From the NCBI RefSeq assembly GCF_042664795.1, contig NZ_JBHTBN010000004.1:229387-293386 (forward strand): 64,000 nt of DNA. The letters run 5' to 3'. Position 1 is the first letter of the stretch. Each line of letters begins with the position of its first letter. The notes below the pieces were generated by a model. The model did not search any database. It was given only the letters and a program-made list of their open reading frames with translations, and was not told the origin of the DNA. The translations under genes were made by a program, and so were the position numbers. Below are positions 27,858 through 38,565 of the stretch, piece after piece. The stretch comes from Jejudonia soesokkakensis (GTDB lineage Bacteria; Bacteroidota; Bacteroidia; Flavobacteriales; Flavobacteriaceae).

Positions 27858-30164
27858 ATGAGTAAGCAAAGTAAACGTCGCGAAGCACTTTTGTACCACG
27901 CAAAGCCAAAACCTGGAAAGATTCAGGTAGTACCAACAAAAAAATATGCAACCCAGCGAGATCTATCGTTAGCCTATTCACCAGGTGTTGCAGAGCCTTG
28001 TTTAGAAATAGAGAAAAATAAGGAAAATGTTTATAAATATACCGCAAAAGGAAATTTGGTTGCTGTAATTTCTAACGGTACGGCAGTGTTAGGTTTAGGA
28101 AATATTGGTCCTGAAGCTTCTAAACCCGTAATGGAGGGTAAAGGGTTGTTATTTAAGATCTTTGCAGATATTGACGTTTTTGACATTGAAGTGGATACCG
28201 AAAATATCGATGCATTTGTTGAAACGGTAAAAAACATAGCGCCAACATTTGGTGGAATCAATCTAGAAGACATCAAGGCTCCCGAAGCTTTTGAGATAGA
28301 ACGAAGACTCAAAGAAGAGCTCGATATTCCTGTAATGCATGACGATCAGCACGGCACAGCAATTATTTCGGCAGCAGCTTTATTAAATGCACTTGAACTT
28401 GCTAAAAAGAAAATTGGAAAAGTAAAAATTGTTATTAGCGGCGCTGGTGCAGCGGCAGTTTCCTGCACAAAATTATACAAGGCGTTTGGTGCCAAGGCAG
28501 AGAATATTGTCATGCTTGACAGTAAGGGAGTGATTAGAAAAGACAGAGAAGGGCTTACCGAAGAAAAGGCTGAGTTCGCTACAGCTCGAAAAATTGACAC
28601 GTTAGACCAAGCAATGAAAGATGCCGATGTGTTTGTAGGTCTTTCTATTGCAGATATTGTAACGCCTAAGATGTTGAAATCAATGGCAAAGAAACCAATT
28701 GTATTTGCGATGGCAAATCCGGATCCCGAAATTGAATATGAGCTGGCTTGTGCTACCCGTGACGATATTATAATGGCGACGGGAAGAAGCGATCACCCGA
28801 ATCAGGTGAACAATGTGTTAGGGTTTCCGTTTATCTTTAGAGGAGCACTAGACGTTCGTGCTACAAAAATTAATGAGGCTATGAAAATGGCTGCAGTTAA
28901 AGCTTTGGCAGATCTGGCAAAAGAACCTGTTCCAGAACAGGTTAATATTGCGTATGGGGAAACTCGTCTTAATTTTGGGAAAGACTACATCATTCCGAAG
29001 CCTTTTGATCCAAGGCTTATCGCAACTGTTCCTCCAGCAGTAGCAAAAGCGGCAATGGAAAGTGGTGTAGCTACGGCACCTATTACAGATTGGGAAGGAT
29101 ACAAAGATGCGCTTTATGAGCGTATGGGAAGTGACAACAAGATCATTCGATTATTGCTAAACAGAGCGAAGACAAATCCTAAGCGAATCGTATTTGCAGA
29201 AGCTGATCAGTTAGACGTTTTAAAAGCGGCGCAAATTGTTCACGAAGAAGGTATTGGAATTCCTGTATTGCTAGGTCGAAAGGAAATCATTCTTGAATTA
29301 ATGGAGCAGCTGGATTATGATGCCGAGGTTGAAATTATTGACCCGAAAAGTGATGAGCAAAAAGACAAATTGAATCACTATGCAGAAATGTACTGGAAAA
29401 ACCGAAGACGTAGTGGTATTACACTCTACGACGCCCAAGGGATGATGCGTTTGCGAAACTATTATGCCAGTATGATGCTGGTAGAAGGAGATGTAGATTG
29501 TATGATTTCTGGATATTCAAGATCCTATCCATCGGTAGTACGACCTGTGTTAGAAACTATAGGAACTTTTGAAGGTGTTAGTAAAGTGGCTACTACCAAT
29601 TTAATGTTAACAAAACGAGGACCTTTATTCCTGTCGGATACCTCTATTAATATAGATCCTACGGCCAAGGAGTTAGCGAAGATTGCCCAGATGACCAACT
29701 ATACGATGAAGATGTTTGGTATGGAGCCAGTAATTGCGATGATTTCGTATGCAAACTTTGGTTCTTCAAAAGATCCTCATGCTTCTAAAGTACGTGATGC
29801 AGTAAGTATATTGCATAAGGCGGTACCAGATATGCACGTAGATGGTGAACTTCAAACAGACTTTGCATTAAATCCTGAAATGCTTCAGAAAAAATTTCCT
29901 TTTTCAAAACTGGCAGGTAAAAAAGTAAACGCATTGATATTTCCCAACCTGGATTCAGCAAACAGCAATTATAAGCTATTAAAAGAGCTAAATAATGTAG
30001 AATCAATTGGTCCAATCATGTTAGGAATGCGTAAGCCTGTGCATATTCTTCAGTTGGGGGCGAGTGTTGAAGAAATAGTTCATATGGCAGCCGTTGCTGT
30101 GGTAGATGCACAACAAAAAGAGAAGCGTGCAAAAGAAGCTGCAAAGCAAACAAAAAGCAGATAG
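27858..30164 (+). CDS. maeB: NADP-dependent malic enzyme (MaeB type, with phosphotransacetylase-like domain)
   Basis: A 768-residue two-domain enzyme. The N-terminal malic enzyme domain (about 1-425) has TQRDLSLAYSPGVAEPC, the metal/substrate segment HDDQHGTAIISAAA and the NAD(P)-binding ISGAGAAAVSC. The C-terminal ~330 residues match phosphate acetyltransferase (MISGYSRSYPSVVRPVLE, LFLSDTSINIDPTAKELA, DGELQTDFALN); in MaeB proteins this domain is thought to be regulatory. It converts malate to pyruvate plus CO2 with NADPH formation. It has its own promoter-like site and is followed by ruvA after 85 bp. Confidence 0.96.
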   Translation: MSKQSKRREALLYHAKPKPGKIQVVPTKKYATQRDLSLAYSPGVAEPCLEIEKNKENVYKYTAKGNLVAVISNGTAVLGLGNIGPEASKPVMEGKGLLFKIFADIDVFDIEVDTENIDAFVETVKNIAPTFGGINLEDIKAPEAFEIERRLKEELDIPVMHDDQHGTAIISAAALLNALELAKKKIGKVKIVISGAGAAAVSCTKLYKAFGAKAENIVMLDSKGVIRKDREGLTEEKAEFATARKIDTLDQAMKDADVFVGLSIADIVTPKMLKSMAKKPIVFAMANPDPEIEYELACATRDDIIMATGRSDHPNQVNNVLGFPFIFRGALDVRATKINEAMKMAAVKALADLAKEPVPEQVNIAYGETRLNFGKDYIIPKPFDPRLIATVPPAVAKAAMESGVATAPITDWEGYKDALYERMGSDNKIIRLLLNRAKTNPKRIVFAEADQLDVLKAAQIVHEEGIGIPVLLGRKEIILELMEQLDYDAEVEIIDPKSDEQKDKLNHYAEMYWKNRRRSGITLYDAQGMMRLRNYYASMMLVEGDVDCMISGYSRSYPSVVRPVLETIGTFEGVSKVATTNLMLTKRGPLFLSDTSINIDPTAKELAKIAQMTNYTMKMFGMEPVIAMISYANFGSSKDPHASKVRDAVSILHKAVPDMHVDGELQTDFALNPEMLQKKFPFSKLAGKKVNALIFPNLDSANSNYKLLKELNNVESIGPIMLGMRKPVHILQLGASVEEIVHMAAVAVVDAQQKEKRAKEAAKQTKSR

Positions 30165-30216
30165 AAAGTAGAAATTTTTTCATATTTCTAAGCGTGCCAG
30201 ATGAAAATAATTATAC

Positions 30217-30224
30217 TATATTTG
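30217..30224 (+). promoter_or_regulatory. -7 element upstream of ruvA-sprA
   Basis: TATATTTG fits TAnnTTTG, in the 85-bp gap after maeB, 25 bp before the ruvA ATG. It probably drives ruvA, sprA and gcvH. Confidence 0.5.
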
Positions 30225-30249
30225 GGGGCATTAAGTTTTTATTAACAGT

Positions 30250-30831
30250 ATGATTACCCACATACAGGGAAGATTAATTGAAAAGAACCCGACCGATGTT
30301 GTAATAGACTGTAATGGTGTGGGTTATTTTATAAATATATCATTACATACATTTTCGCAGCTCCCCACATCTGAAAATGTAAAACTCCTCACTCATCTAT
30401 TAGTTAGAGAAGATTCGCATACATTGTATGGTTTTTCTACTTCTATGGAGCGAGAGATATTTAGATTGTTGCTTTCTGTATCTGGAATAGGGGCAAGTAC
30501 GGCCAGAACCATGCTTTCTTCTTTGTCTCCAGAACAAGTTAGCGCTGCTATCGCTGGAAACGATACAGCTACCATACAATCTATTAAGGGTATAGGGTCT
30601 AAAACGGCACAACGTGTCATTATAGATTTGAAGGATAAAATCTTAAAAGTATACGGATTAGAAGAGGTTTCTTCGGTTTCGAGCAATACGAACAAAAATG
30701 AAGCGTTATCTGCTTTGGAGACCTTAGGCTTTGCTCGTAAACAAGCCGAAAAGGTATGTGATAAAATTGTGAGAGAAGATCCTAATGCGAGTGTGGAGAT
30801 GATTATAAAACAAGCTTTAAAAAATTTGTAA
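30250..30831 (+). CDS. ruvA: Holliday junction DNA-binding protein RuvA
   Basis: A 193-residue RuvA. The N-terminal OB fold is MITHIQGRLIEKNPTDVVIDCNGVGY. Two helix-hairpin-helix motifs follow (SVSGIGASTARTML and SIKGIGSKTAQRVI), then the C-terminal RuvB-contact domain (ALETLGFARKQAEKVC). It binds the four-way junction and recruits RuvB. It is only 3 bp from the next gene and in the same frame: one TAA separates the two open frames. Confidence 0.97.
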   Translation: MITHIQGRLIEKNPTDVVIDCNGVGYFINISLHTFSQLPTSENVKLLTHLLVREDSHTLYGFSTSMEREIFRLLLSVSGIGASTARTMLSSLSPEQVSAAIAGNDTATIQSIKGIGSKTAQRVIIDLKDKILKVYGLEEVSSVSSNTNKNEALSALETLGFARKQAEKVCDKIVREDPNASVEMIIKQALKNL

Positions 30832-30834
30832 CAA

Positions 30835-33800
30835 TTGGGCGCAAAAAATTACGATTTCAAAAATAGCTTTTACAAGCTCTTATTAATTTTTAGTTTTATC
30901 ATAGGTGGAATGTCTTTTGCGCAGGCACAGGACTCAACGGCGACAGGTTCTTCTTTAGGGAGAATGGATTTGCCTACGCCTCCAAGTATCCAGAATTTAT
31001 ACACCTACGACCCTATTACAGATCGGTATATTTACACGAAAACGCTCGGTAATTTTACAATATCTTATCCGTTAATTTTAACTCCAGAAGAGTACCGTGA
31101 TTTGATCTTAAAAGAACAGATGAAGCAGTACTTCAAGGATAAGATTGATGCTGCCGACGGAAGAAAAGAAGGGTCTGAAGAAAAACAGAAAAACTTACTT
31201 CCAACCTTTTACGTCAACTCGAATTTTTTTGAATCTATTTTCGGTGGAAACACCATCGAAGTGATACCACAAGGAACGGTAGAAATGGATCTTGGATTGT
31301 TGTATACAAAACAGGATAATCCTTCATTTTCTCCCCGAAACAGAAGTAACTTATCTTTTGATTTTGATCAGCGAATTAGTTTAAGTTTGCTTGGAAGAAT
31401 TGGAGAGCGGCTTCAGATTAACGCAAATTACGACACTCAATCTACTTTCGATTTTCAGAACCAGATAAAATTAGAATACACACCAACTGAAGATGATATC
31501 ATTCAGAAGATAGAAGTAGGTAATGTGAGCATGCCTCTCAATAGTTCACTAATTCAAGGGGCACAGAGTTTGTTTGGTGTTAAAACACAGCTTCAGTTTG
31601 GAAATACGACTGTTACTGGAGTCTTTTCAGAACAAAAATCTGAAACAAGAACCGTAGTCGCCGAAGGGGGAGCAACTGTGACCGATTATGAACTATTTGC
31701 TTCAGAATATGACGAAAATAGACACTTCTTTTTAGCGCATTACTTTAGAGACAATTACGATAGATTTTTAGCACAATATCCATTTATCGCTTCTAATGTT
31801 CAAATTACCAGAGCAGAAGTTTGGATTACCAATAGGACTAACCGAACAGACAACGTAAGAAATATTGTGGCATTACAAGATATTGGAGAATCAAACCCAG
31901 AGAATGTGGGACTTGATGTTATTCCTGGAGGTTTTATCAACAGACCTGCTGGTGCTTTTCCAGATAATGGAAATAACGATTTTAACCCATTTGGAATTAA
32001 TGGCTCGGCTCCAACATTACTTAATGAAAATATAAGAGATGTTGCCTCTGTAGAACAAGGTTTTGGAGGAACACAAGTGAATGAAGGGTTGGATTATGTA
32101 ACATTAGAAAATGCAAGACAATTACTGCCAAACGAATATACACTTGATACGCAGTTAGGATATATTTCCCTAAATCAACGATTAAGTAATGATGAAATTT
32201 TAGCAGTCGCATTTCAATTTACCGTAGGTGGCCAAGTATATCAGGTTGGTGAATTTGCCAATGACGGTGTAGATGCTTCAGGAGGAAATATCCCAGATCC
32301 TAATAATCCTAATGACCCTCCCATTGAAGGCATAGCTCAAAACCTTGTGGTAAAAATGCTGAAAAGCAATATCACCAATGTAAATGAGCCAGTTTGGGAC
32401 TTAATGATGAAAAACATTTATCCTCTAGGAGCTTTTCAATTAGAGCAAGAAGATTTCAGATTAAATATTTTATATACCAACCCATCTCCTATCAATTATA
32501 TTACAGCAGCACCAGGCTCTCCAGCGTTTCCTGCTGTGCCGTTGCCTGAAGATGTAGATAATACTATTTTATTGAATGTTTTTAATCTGGACCGACTTAA
32601 TTTTAATGGAGATCCTCAAAGTGGAGGCGATGGATTTTTTGATTTCTTGCCAGGTATTACAGTAGATACACAAAACGGGCGTATTATATTTACCTCTGTA
32701 GAACCGTTTGGAGAGTATTTATTTGATAAACTTGATAACGATGGCCCAGCTGGGGGTCAGATTTATGAAATTCCTTCCACTTATAACGCGAATCAGAATC
32801 AGTATGTATTCCGTCAGCTGTATACGACCACTAAAATACAAGCGGAGCAAGAGGCCAGTGATAAAAATAAATTTCAGCTAAAAGGATCTTATAAATCTAC
32901 TGGAGCAGATGGAATTGCTATTGGAGCCTTTAATATTCCGCAGGGATCGGTAACCGTAACAGCTGGAGGTAGAACATTGACTGAAGGAGTTGATTATACA
33001 GTAAATTACCAACTGGGACGAGTGCAGATCTTAGATCCGGCATTATTAAACTCGAATACCCCTATAAATATATCTACTGAAAACAATACCTTATTCGGTC
33101 AGCAGACAAAACGTTTTAGCGGGTTGAATGTAGAACATAAATTTAGTGATAAATTTCAAGTTGGCGCCACTTATTTAAATCTGAATGAACGGCCACTAAC
33201 ACAAAAATCTTCATACAATGTAGAGCCTATTAATAATACCATATTTGGTTTTAATGCTAATTACTCTACCGAAGTTCCTTTCTTGACACGCTTGGTAAAT
33301 AAGTTACCTAATATTGATACCGATGTAGAGTCAAATGTTGCCCTAAGGGGTGAGTTTGCTTATTTAATGCCAGGTGCGCCAAAAGTGGCAGATTTTGATG
33401 GTAAAACAACGGTCTATGTGGATGATTTTGAAGCTTCTCAAACCGAACTTGATATCAAAGCGCCTTTAAACTGGTTTTTGTCAAGTACGCCAATTGGTTT
33501 TGGTGGAGAAGTCGCAAACAACAATTTAGCGTATAACTATAATCGTGCAAAACTTGCTTGGTATACTATTGATCCAATTTTTTATAGTAGCCAGCGACCT
33601 GCAGGAATAAATGATGAAGATTTATCATCTCCTTTTACGAGACGTGTATTTAGAGATGAAATTTTCCCTAATCAGGATATCATTCAAGGACAAACACAGG
33701 CTTTATTTACGTTAGACCTTGGTTATTATCCAAGTACACGTGGAGAATATAACTTTAACCCAGAAGCAGCTGGAACCAATACTCTTCCTAATCCGGCGAG

Positions 33801-36800
33801 TCGATTTGGTGGAATTTCAAGGCAATTGACCACTACAGATTTTGAAAGAGCGAATGTAGAATACATTACGTTCTGGTTAATGGATCCATTTATTTATGAT
33901 GAAAATGTTGGAAATACAGGAGGAACCATCAACTTTAACCTAGGAAATATTTCCGAAGATATTTTAAAAGATGGAAGGAAACAGTATGAAAATGGACTTC
34001 CAGAGGATGGGTCAGATACCAATACCCTTCCTACCTCTTGGGGTAAAGTGCCAACTCAGCAATCATTAGTATATACATTTGATACAGAAGGGCAACAACG
34101 TACTAATCAGGATATTGGATACGATGGACTTACCGACGCAGAAGAAGCAGCTAATTATAGTGATTTTGCAGGTTTGGCAGATCCCGCACTCGATAACTAT
34201 CAATATTTTTTACAGGCCGAAGGAGATATTCTTCAGCGATATACTTTTTATAATGGTACTCAGGGGAACTCTCCGGTAGAAGTAACAGATACGAATAGAG
34301 GTTCAACCCCACAACCAGATGTAGAAGATATTAACCGTGATAATACTATGAACACGGTAAATAGTTATTTTGAATACAATGTTGATATTTATCCTGGGAT
34401 GGATATTTCCAACAATGAATTTATCACCGATGTCAAGGAATTAAATGTTACGCTTCAAAATAATTCTTCTATACCTGTAAGATGGGTGCAGTTTAAAGTG
34501 CCAATTGGAGAGCCAGATCAGGCAGTAAATGGTATTTCAGACTTTAGATCAATACGTTTTATGCGTATGTATCTATCACAGTTTGCTCAAAATACCATCT
34601 TGCGTTTTGGAACTTTGGAGTTAGTAAGAGGTGATTACCGAAGATATACTCAAACTCTTGATGTAACCGGAGAAGATCCAGATCTGGATGATACAGTCTT
34701 TGAAGTGGAAGCAGTTAATATTGAGGAGAATGAGAATCGGGAACCTATTCCTTATGTGCTTCCTCCGGGAGTAATTAGAGAGGAACTCAATAATAACAAC
34801 AATCTCATTCGTCAAAACGAACAGTCTTTAGCTTTACGTTTATGTGGTCTAGAGCCTGGTGACGGTCGTTCGGTATATAAGAATTTTAATGTTGACATGC
34901 GTCAGTATAAAAATCTGGAAATGTTTGTCCATGCTGAATCGATAACGAATGAAGTACCACTTTCTGACGGTGAAATGGTTGCATTTATGCGTTTAGGAAA
35001 TGATTTGGATCAAAATTACTACGAAATACAGTTGCCTTTAAATCCGACGACTTTTGGAGCTACTTCTGCTGAAGAGATCTGGCCTATTGAAAATAGATTT
35101 AATGTGCCTTTGAGTTTGCTTCAGGAGGTTAAAACGAGAGTTTTAGGTGGTGCTGGAGGAATCCCAACTGATGTTGTGTTTTTTGATCAATCTGAATTGG
35201 AAGATTTCTCAGGTTCAGAAAATGAATTACGCATTGGTATCAAAGGAAACCCAAGTTTTGGAACCGTTCGAAATATCATGGTTGGGGTTAGAAACGCTTC
35301 TGGTGATAATATTTGTGGTGAAGTTTGGTTCAATGAGTTACGTCTTTCAGAATTAAATAATGAAGGAGGCTGGGCAGCTGTTGCAAGTCTTGATGCTAAT
35401 CTTGCAGATTTTGCAACCGTAAGTGCTACAGCAGGAAAAAGTACGATTGGATTTGGTTCTCTTGAACAAGGTCCAAATGAAAGAAGTCAGGAAGATGCTG
35501 AAAGTTATGATGTAATCACAAATATTAATTTAGGGCAATTATTACCTCAGAAATGGGGCGTTCAATTACCCTTTAGTTATGGTCGTGGAGAAGAGTTAAT
35601 TACACCTCAATACGATCCTGAATTTCAAGATATAGAATTGCAAACGCGACTTGATAATAGTGAAAGCGCAGAAGAAAGAGACAGAATTGAAGAACAATCT
35701 GTAGATTATACAAAAAGACAAAGTGTCAACTTTATAGGGGTTCGTAAGAATAGAACAGGGGATGCAAAACCAAAAATTTATGACGTTGAAAACCTCACAC
35801 TTTCTTATTCTTACAATCAAATAGATCATCACGATTTTGAGATTGAAGAGTCCTTAGATCAAAATGTAAATGTTGGGGCAACGTATAACTATAATTTTGA
35901 ACAGAAATCTTACGAGCCATTTAAGAAAAACGATTCGTTGTTTACTGGGAAGTATTGGCAGTTTTTAAAGGATCTAAATTTTAATTATTTACCAACAAAT
36001 ATTGCGGTAAGTTCAAATATTGTAAGACAATACAATGAGCAAAAATTCAGGGAGTTAAATAGACCTGATGGATTTATTCCTGCTCCATTGTTGTACCAAC
36101 GTAACTTCCTTTTTGACTGGCAGTACACTTTGAATTATAATTTGACAAAATCACTGAGATTTAATTTTAACTCAGCGAATAACCGTATAGTCAATAATTA
36201 TATTACGCCTGTTGAGCAGCCTGATGGGAGTATTTCTTATGAAACAGATGATAGTATTGGAATTTGGGATGGTTTCTTTGATGTAGGAGATCCAAATCAG
36301 CATTTTCAATCGCTTCAGGTAAATTATGATTTACCATTTAATAAATTTCCATTTTTAAAATGGATTAGGGGAACCTATTCTTACACAGGAGATTTTCAAT
36401 GGCAGGATGGAAGTGATTTATTCAACAATATCCCAATTACGTTACAAGATGGAACGACAGAATTTTATGATTTAGGAAATTCTGTTCAGAATGCTAGTAC
36501 ACATCGTGTTAATTCGAGTCTTGATATGGGCGCTCTTTACAAGTATTTAGGAATTACTAAAATTAAGAAGCCAAGAGCTAACACGAATACAGAAGGAGCA
36601 AATCAAGATACCAATTCTAAAGGCGGTAATAGTAATACAGGAGGTAAAGGAGGTAAAGGTGGTATCGCAGGAACTTTGGATAAAGGAGGAGCTACTCAAT
36701 TAGGGGGAAAAGATGGTGATACAACTAATAATAATAGAGGAGGTCGTTCTGGTGAAACCACAGGAAATAGAAATGATGCCGCTAGTTCAAACTCGTTAGG

Positions 36801-38157
36801 AGCGGGAGCACAAGCAGCAAATTTATTTATAGGCTTGGCAACATCTTTAAAGAAAATTCAGGTGAATTATCAAGAAACCAATGGTATATTCTTGCCTGGG
36901 TACACTCCATCTGTAGGTTTTGCAGGTACGCTTGAGCCTACTCTGGGCTTCACTTTAGGGAGTCAGCGTGAAATAAGAGAGCTTGCGGCACGTAAAGGTT
37001 GGTTGACTATTTACCCTGAATTCAATGAGCAATATACAGAGAATGAAAGTAGACAATTAGATGTTCAGGCAAATTTAGAGCCTATTCAAGATTTAAAAAT
37101 AGATCTTAATGCCAGCAGGATTTATTCTGAAAACTATGCAGAAAACTATATAGTTATCGATGATAGGTATCGTTCTTTAACACCTAGAACATCTGGGAAC
37201 TTTAATATTTCAACTTTGCTGATAGCAACAGCTTTTAGTCAAAGCAATGAAATGACTTCTGCTGCATTCGACGATTTTAGAGCTAATAGAATTGTAATTG
37301 CAGATCGTCTTGCTGAAGATTTTTATGGAAACTCAAATTATCCACGTGATGAAGATGGTTTTCCAGTAGGTTTTGGAAAAACCAGTCAGAATGTACTATT
37401 ACCAGCATTTATAGCCGCATATAAAGGAACAGATGCTGCTTCAGAGAAAAAAGGCTTTTTGAGAGATGTACCCCTGCCAAACTGGGATATTAAGTATACA
37501 GGTTTGATGAAGTTGCCTTGGTTTAAAAAGAACTTTAAACGATTTTCATTACAGCATGGATATAGGGCTGGTTATACTGTGAATCAGTTTCAGAATAACT
37601 TAGACTTTAACGAACAAGATCCAACAGAGACAAATCAGGCTGGTGATTTTAAGAGTAGAACACTTTTAACCAATGTCAACTTAACTGAACAATTTTCTCC
37701 GTTATTAAAGGTAGATTTTGAAATGAACAATTCTGTAAAGATTTTGGCAGAAATAAGAAAAGACAGAGCATTGTCGCTAAGTTTTGCAAATAATCTACTA
37801 ACCGAAATAAAAGGAGATGAAATTATTTTAGGACTTGGATATAGAATTAAAGATCTTAAAATAGGCACTAATTTTGGGGGAAAGAAAAGTATTATTACGA
37901 GTGATCTCAACTTTAAAATGGATCTTTCAAGAAGAGATAATAAGACCGTGATACGGTATTTGGATATAGAAAATAATCAAACAACGGCAGGACAGACCAT
38001 TTATGGAATACAGTTTCAGATGGATTATGCATTAAGTAAAAACTTAACAGCTCTGTTCTACTATGACCATTCATTTTCCCAATATGCTATCTCAACAGCG
38101 TTTCCGCAGACAACTATTCGAAGCGGATTTACATTGCGATATAACTTCGGAAACTAA
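30835..38157 (+). CDS. sprA: Type IX secretion outer-membrane translocon protein SprA (SovA)
   Basis: A 2440-residue outer-membrane protein, the very large single-chain beta-barrel of the T9SS needed for export of gliding adhesins. The start is a TTG at 30835; no ATG occurs before the signal peptide (hydrophobic KLLLIFSFIIGGMSFAQAQ). The chain is rich in aromatic-ended beta strands and Asn/Gly turns throughout. Family-typical stretches include GNFTISYPLILTPEEYRDL near the N terminus and KVADFDGKTTVYVDDFEASQ near residue 860. A Gly/Asn/Lys-rich insertion spans about residues 1915-1985. Neighbours ruvA and gcvH match the gene order known from gliding flavobacteria. Confidence 0.95.
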   Translation: MGAKNYDFKNSFYKLLLIFSFIIGGMSFAQAQDSTATGSSLGRMDLPTPPSIQNLYTYDPITDRYIYTKTLGNFTISYPLILTPEEYRDLILKEQMKQYFKDKIDAADGRKEGSEEKQKNLLPTFYVNSNFFESIFGGNTIEVIPQGTVEMDLGLLYTKQDNPSFSPRNRSNLSFDFDQRISLSLLGRIGERLQINANYDTQSTFDFQNQIKLEYTPTEDDIIQKIEVGNVSMPLNSSLIQGAQSLFGVKTQLQFGNTTVTGVFSEQKSETRTVVAEGGATVTDYELFASEYDENRHFFLAHYFRDNYDRFLAQYPFIASNVQITRAEVWITNRTNRTDNVRNIVALQDIGESNPENVGLDVIPGGFINRPAGAFPDNGNNDFNPFGINGSAPTLLNENIRDVASVEQGFGGTQVNEGLDYVTLENARQLLPNEYTLDTQLGYISLNQRLSNDEILAVAFQFTVGGQVYQVGEFANDGVDASGGNIPDPNNPNDPPIEGIAQNLVVKMLKSNITNVNEPVWDLMMKNIYPLGAFQLEQEDFRLNILYTNPSPINYITAAPGSPAFPAVPLPEDVDNTILLNVFNLDRLNFNGDPQSGGDGFFDFLPGITVDTQNGRIIFTSVEPFGEYLFDKLDNDGPAGGQIYEIPSTYNANQNQYVFRQLYTTTKIQAEQEASDKNKFQLKGSYKSTGADGIAIGAFNIPQGSVTVTAGGRTLTEGVDYTVNYQLGRVQILDPALLNSNTPINISTENNTLFGQQTKRFSGLNVEHKFSDKFQVGATYLNLNERPLTQKSSYNVEPINNTIFGFNANYSTEVPFLTRLVNKLPNIDTDVESNVALRGEFAYLMPGAPKVADFDGKTTVYVDDFEASQTELDIKAPLNWFLSSTPIGFGGEVANNNLAYNYNRAKLAWYTIDPIFYSSQRPAGINDEDLSSPFTRRVFRDEIFPNQDIIQGQTQALFTLDLGYYPSTRGEYNFNPEAAGTNTLPNPASRFGGISRQLTTTDFERANVEYITFWLMDPFIYDENVGNTGGTINFNLGNISEDILKDGRKQYENGLPEDGSDTNTLPTSWGKVPTQQSLVYTFDTEGQQRTNQDIGYDGLTDAEEAANYSDFAGLADPALDNYQYFLQAEGDILQRYTFYNGTQGNSPVEVTDTNRGSTPQPDVEDINRDNTMNTVNSYFEYNVDIYPGMDISNNEFITDVKELNVTLQNNSSIPVRWVQFKVPIGEPDQAVNGISDFRSIRFMRMYLSQFAQNTILRFGTLELVRGDYRRYTQTLDVTGEDPDLDDTVFEVEAVNIEENENREPIPYVLPPGVIREELNNNNNLIRQNEQSLALRLCGLEPGDGRSVYKNFNVDMRQYKNLEMFVHAESITNEVPLSDGEMVAFMRLGNDLDQNYYEIQLPLNPTTFGATSAEEIWPIENRFNVPLSLLQEVKTRVLGGAGGIPTDVVFFDQSELEDFSGSENELRIGIKGNPSFGTVRNIMVGVRNASGDNICGEVWFNELRLSELNNEGGWAAVASLDANLADFATVSATAGKSTIGFGSLEQGPNERSQEDAESYDVITNINLGQLLPQKWGVQLPFSYGRGEELITPQYDPEFQDIELQTRLDNSESAEERDRIEEQSVDYTKRQSVNFIGVRKNRTGDAKPKIYDVENLTLSYSYNQIDHHDFEIEESLDQNVNVGATYNYNFEQKSYEPFKKNDSLFTGKYWQFLKDLNFNYLPTNIAVSSNIVRQYNEQKFRELNRPDGFIPAPLLYQRNFLFDWQYTLNYNLTKSLRFNFNSANNRIVNNYITPVEQPDGSISYETDDSIGIWDGFFDVGDPNQHFQSLQVNYDLPFNKFPFLKWIRGTYSYTGDFQWQDGSDLFNNIPITLQDGTTEFYDLGNSVQNASTHRVNSSLDMGALYKYLGITKIKKPRANTNTEGANQDTNSKGGNSNTGGKGGKGGIAGTLDKGGATQLGGKDGDTTNNNRGGRSGETTGNRNDAASSNSLGAGAQAANLFIGLATSLKKIQVNYQETNGIFLPGYTPSVGFAGTLEPTLGFTLGSQREIRELAARKGWLTIYPEFNEQYTENESRQLDVQANLEPIQDLKIDLNASRIYSENYAENYIVIDDRYRSLTPRTSGNFNISTLLIATAFSQSNEMTSAAFDDFRANRIVIADRLAEDFYGNSNYPRDEDGFPVGFGKTSQNVLLPAFIAAYKGTDAASEKKGFLRDVPLPNWDIKYTGLMKLPWFKKNFKRFSLQHGYRAGYTVNQFQNNLDFNEQDPTETNQAGDFKSRTLLTNVNLTEQFSPLLKVDFEMNNSVKILAEIRKDRALSLSFANNLLTEIKGDEIILGLGYRIKDLKIGTNFGGKKSIITSDLNFKMDLSRRDNKTVIRYLDIENNQTTAGQTIYGIQFQMDYALSKNLTALFYYDHSFSQYAISTAFPQTTIRSGFTLRYNFGN

Positions 38158-38184
38158 TCAACAAATAACAAACAAAATACTATT

Positions 38185-38565
38185 ATGAGCGTACCTGCTA
38201 ATTTAAAATATACAAAAGACCACGAGTGGGTTAATATTGAAGGAGATGTTGCCACTGTAGGAATTACAGATTTTGCCCAAGGTGAATTGGGGGACATCGT
38301 TTATGTAGAAGTAGAAACTGTGGATGAAACTTTAGAAAAAGATGAAGTTTTTGGAACGGTAGAAGCTGTTAAAACAGTTTCAGACTTATTTTTACCTCTT
38401 TCTGGGGAGATTATAGCGTTTAATGATTCGTTAGAATCTGAACCAGAGAAAGTCAATTCAGATCCTTATGGTGATGGATGGATGATAAAAATTAAAATTA
38501 CCAACCCAGACGAGATTAATGAATTGTTAGATGACCAAGCCTATAAAGAAATTATTGGCGCCTAA
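38185..38565 (+). CDS. gcvH: Glycine cleavage system H protein
   Basis: A 126-residue lipoyl carrier protein of the glycine cleavage complex. The lipoylated Lys is Lys63 in GTVEAVKTVSDL. The N terminus KYTKDHEWV and the SDPYGDGWMIKI segment are typical. It follows sprA by 27 bp and overlaps the VanZ-like gene by 35 bp. Confidence 0.97.
   Translation: MSVPANLKYTKDHEWVNIEGDVATVGITDFAQGELGDIVYVEVETVDETLEKDEVFGTVEAVKTVSDLFLPLSGEIIAFNDSLESEPEKVNSDPYGDGWMIKIKITNPDEINELLDDQAYKEIIGA

Noticed and set aside
36577..36795. Possible tandem DNA repeat or recent insertion in sprA
   Set aside because: The region is low-complexity at protein level but the frame is intact, with no flanking direct repeats that would indicate a mobile element.
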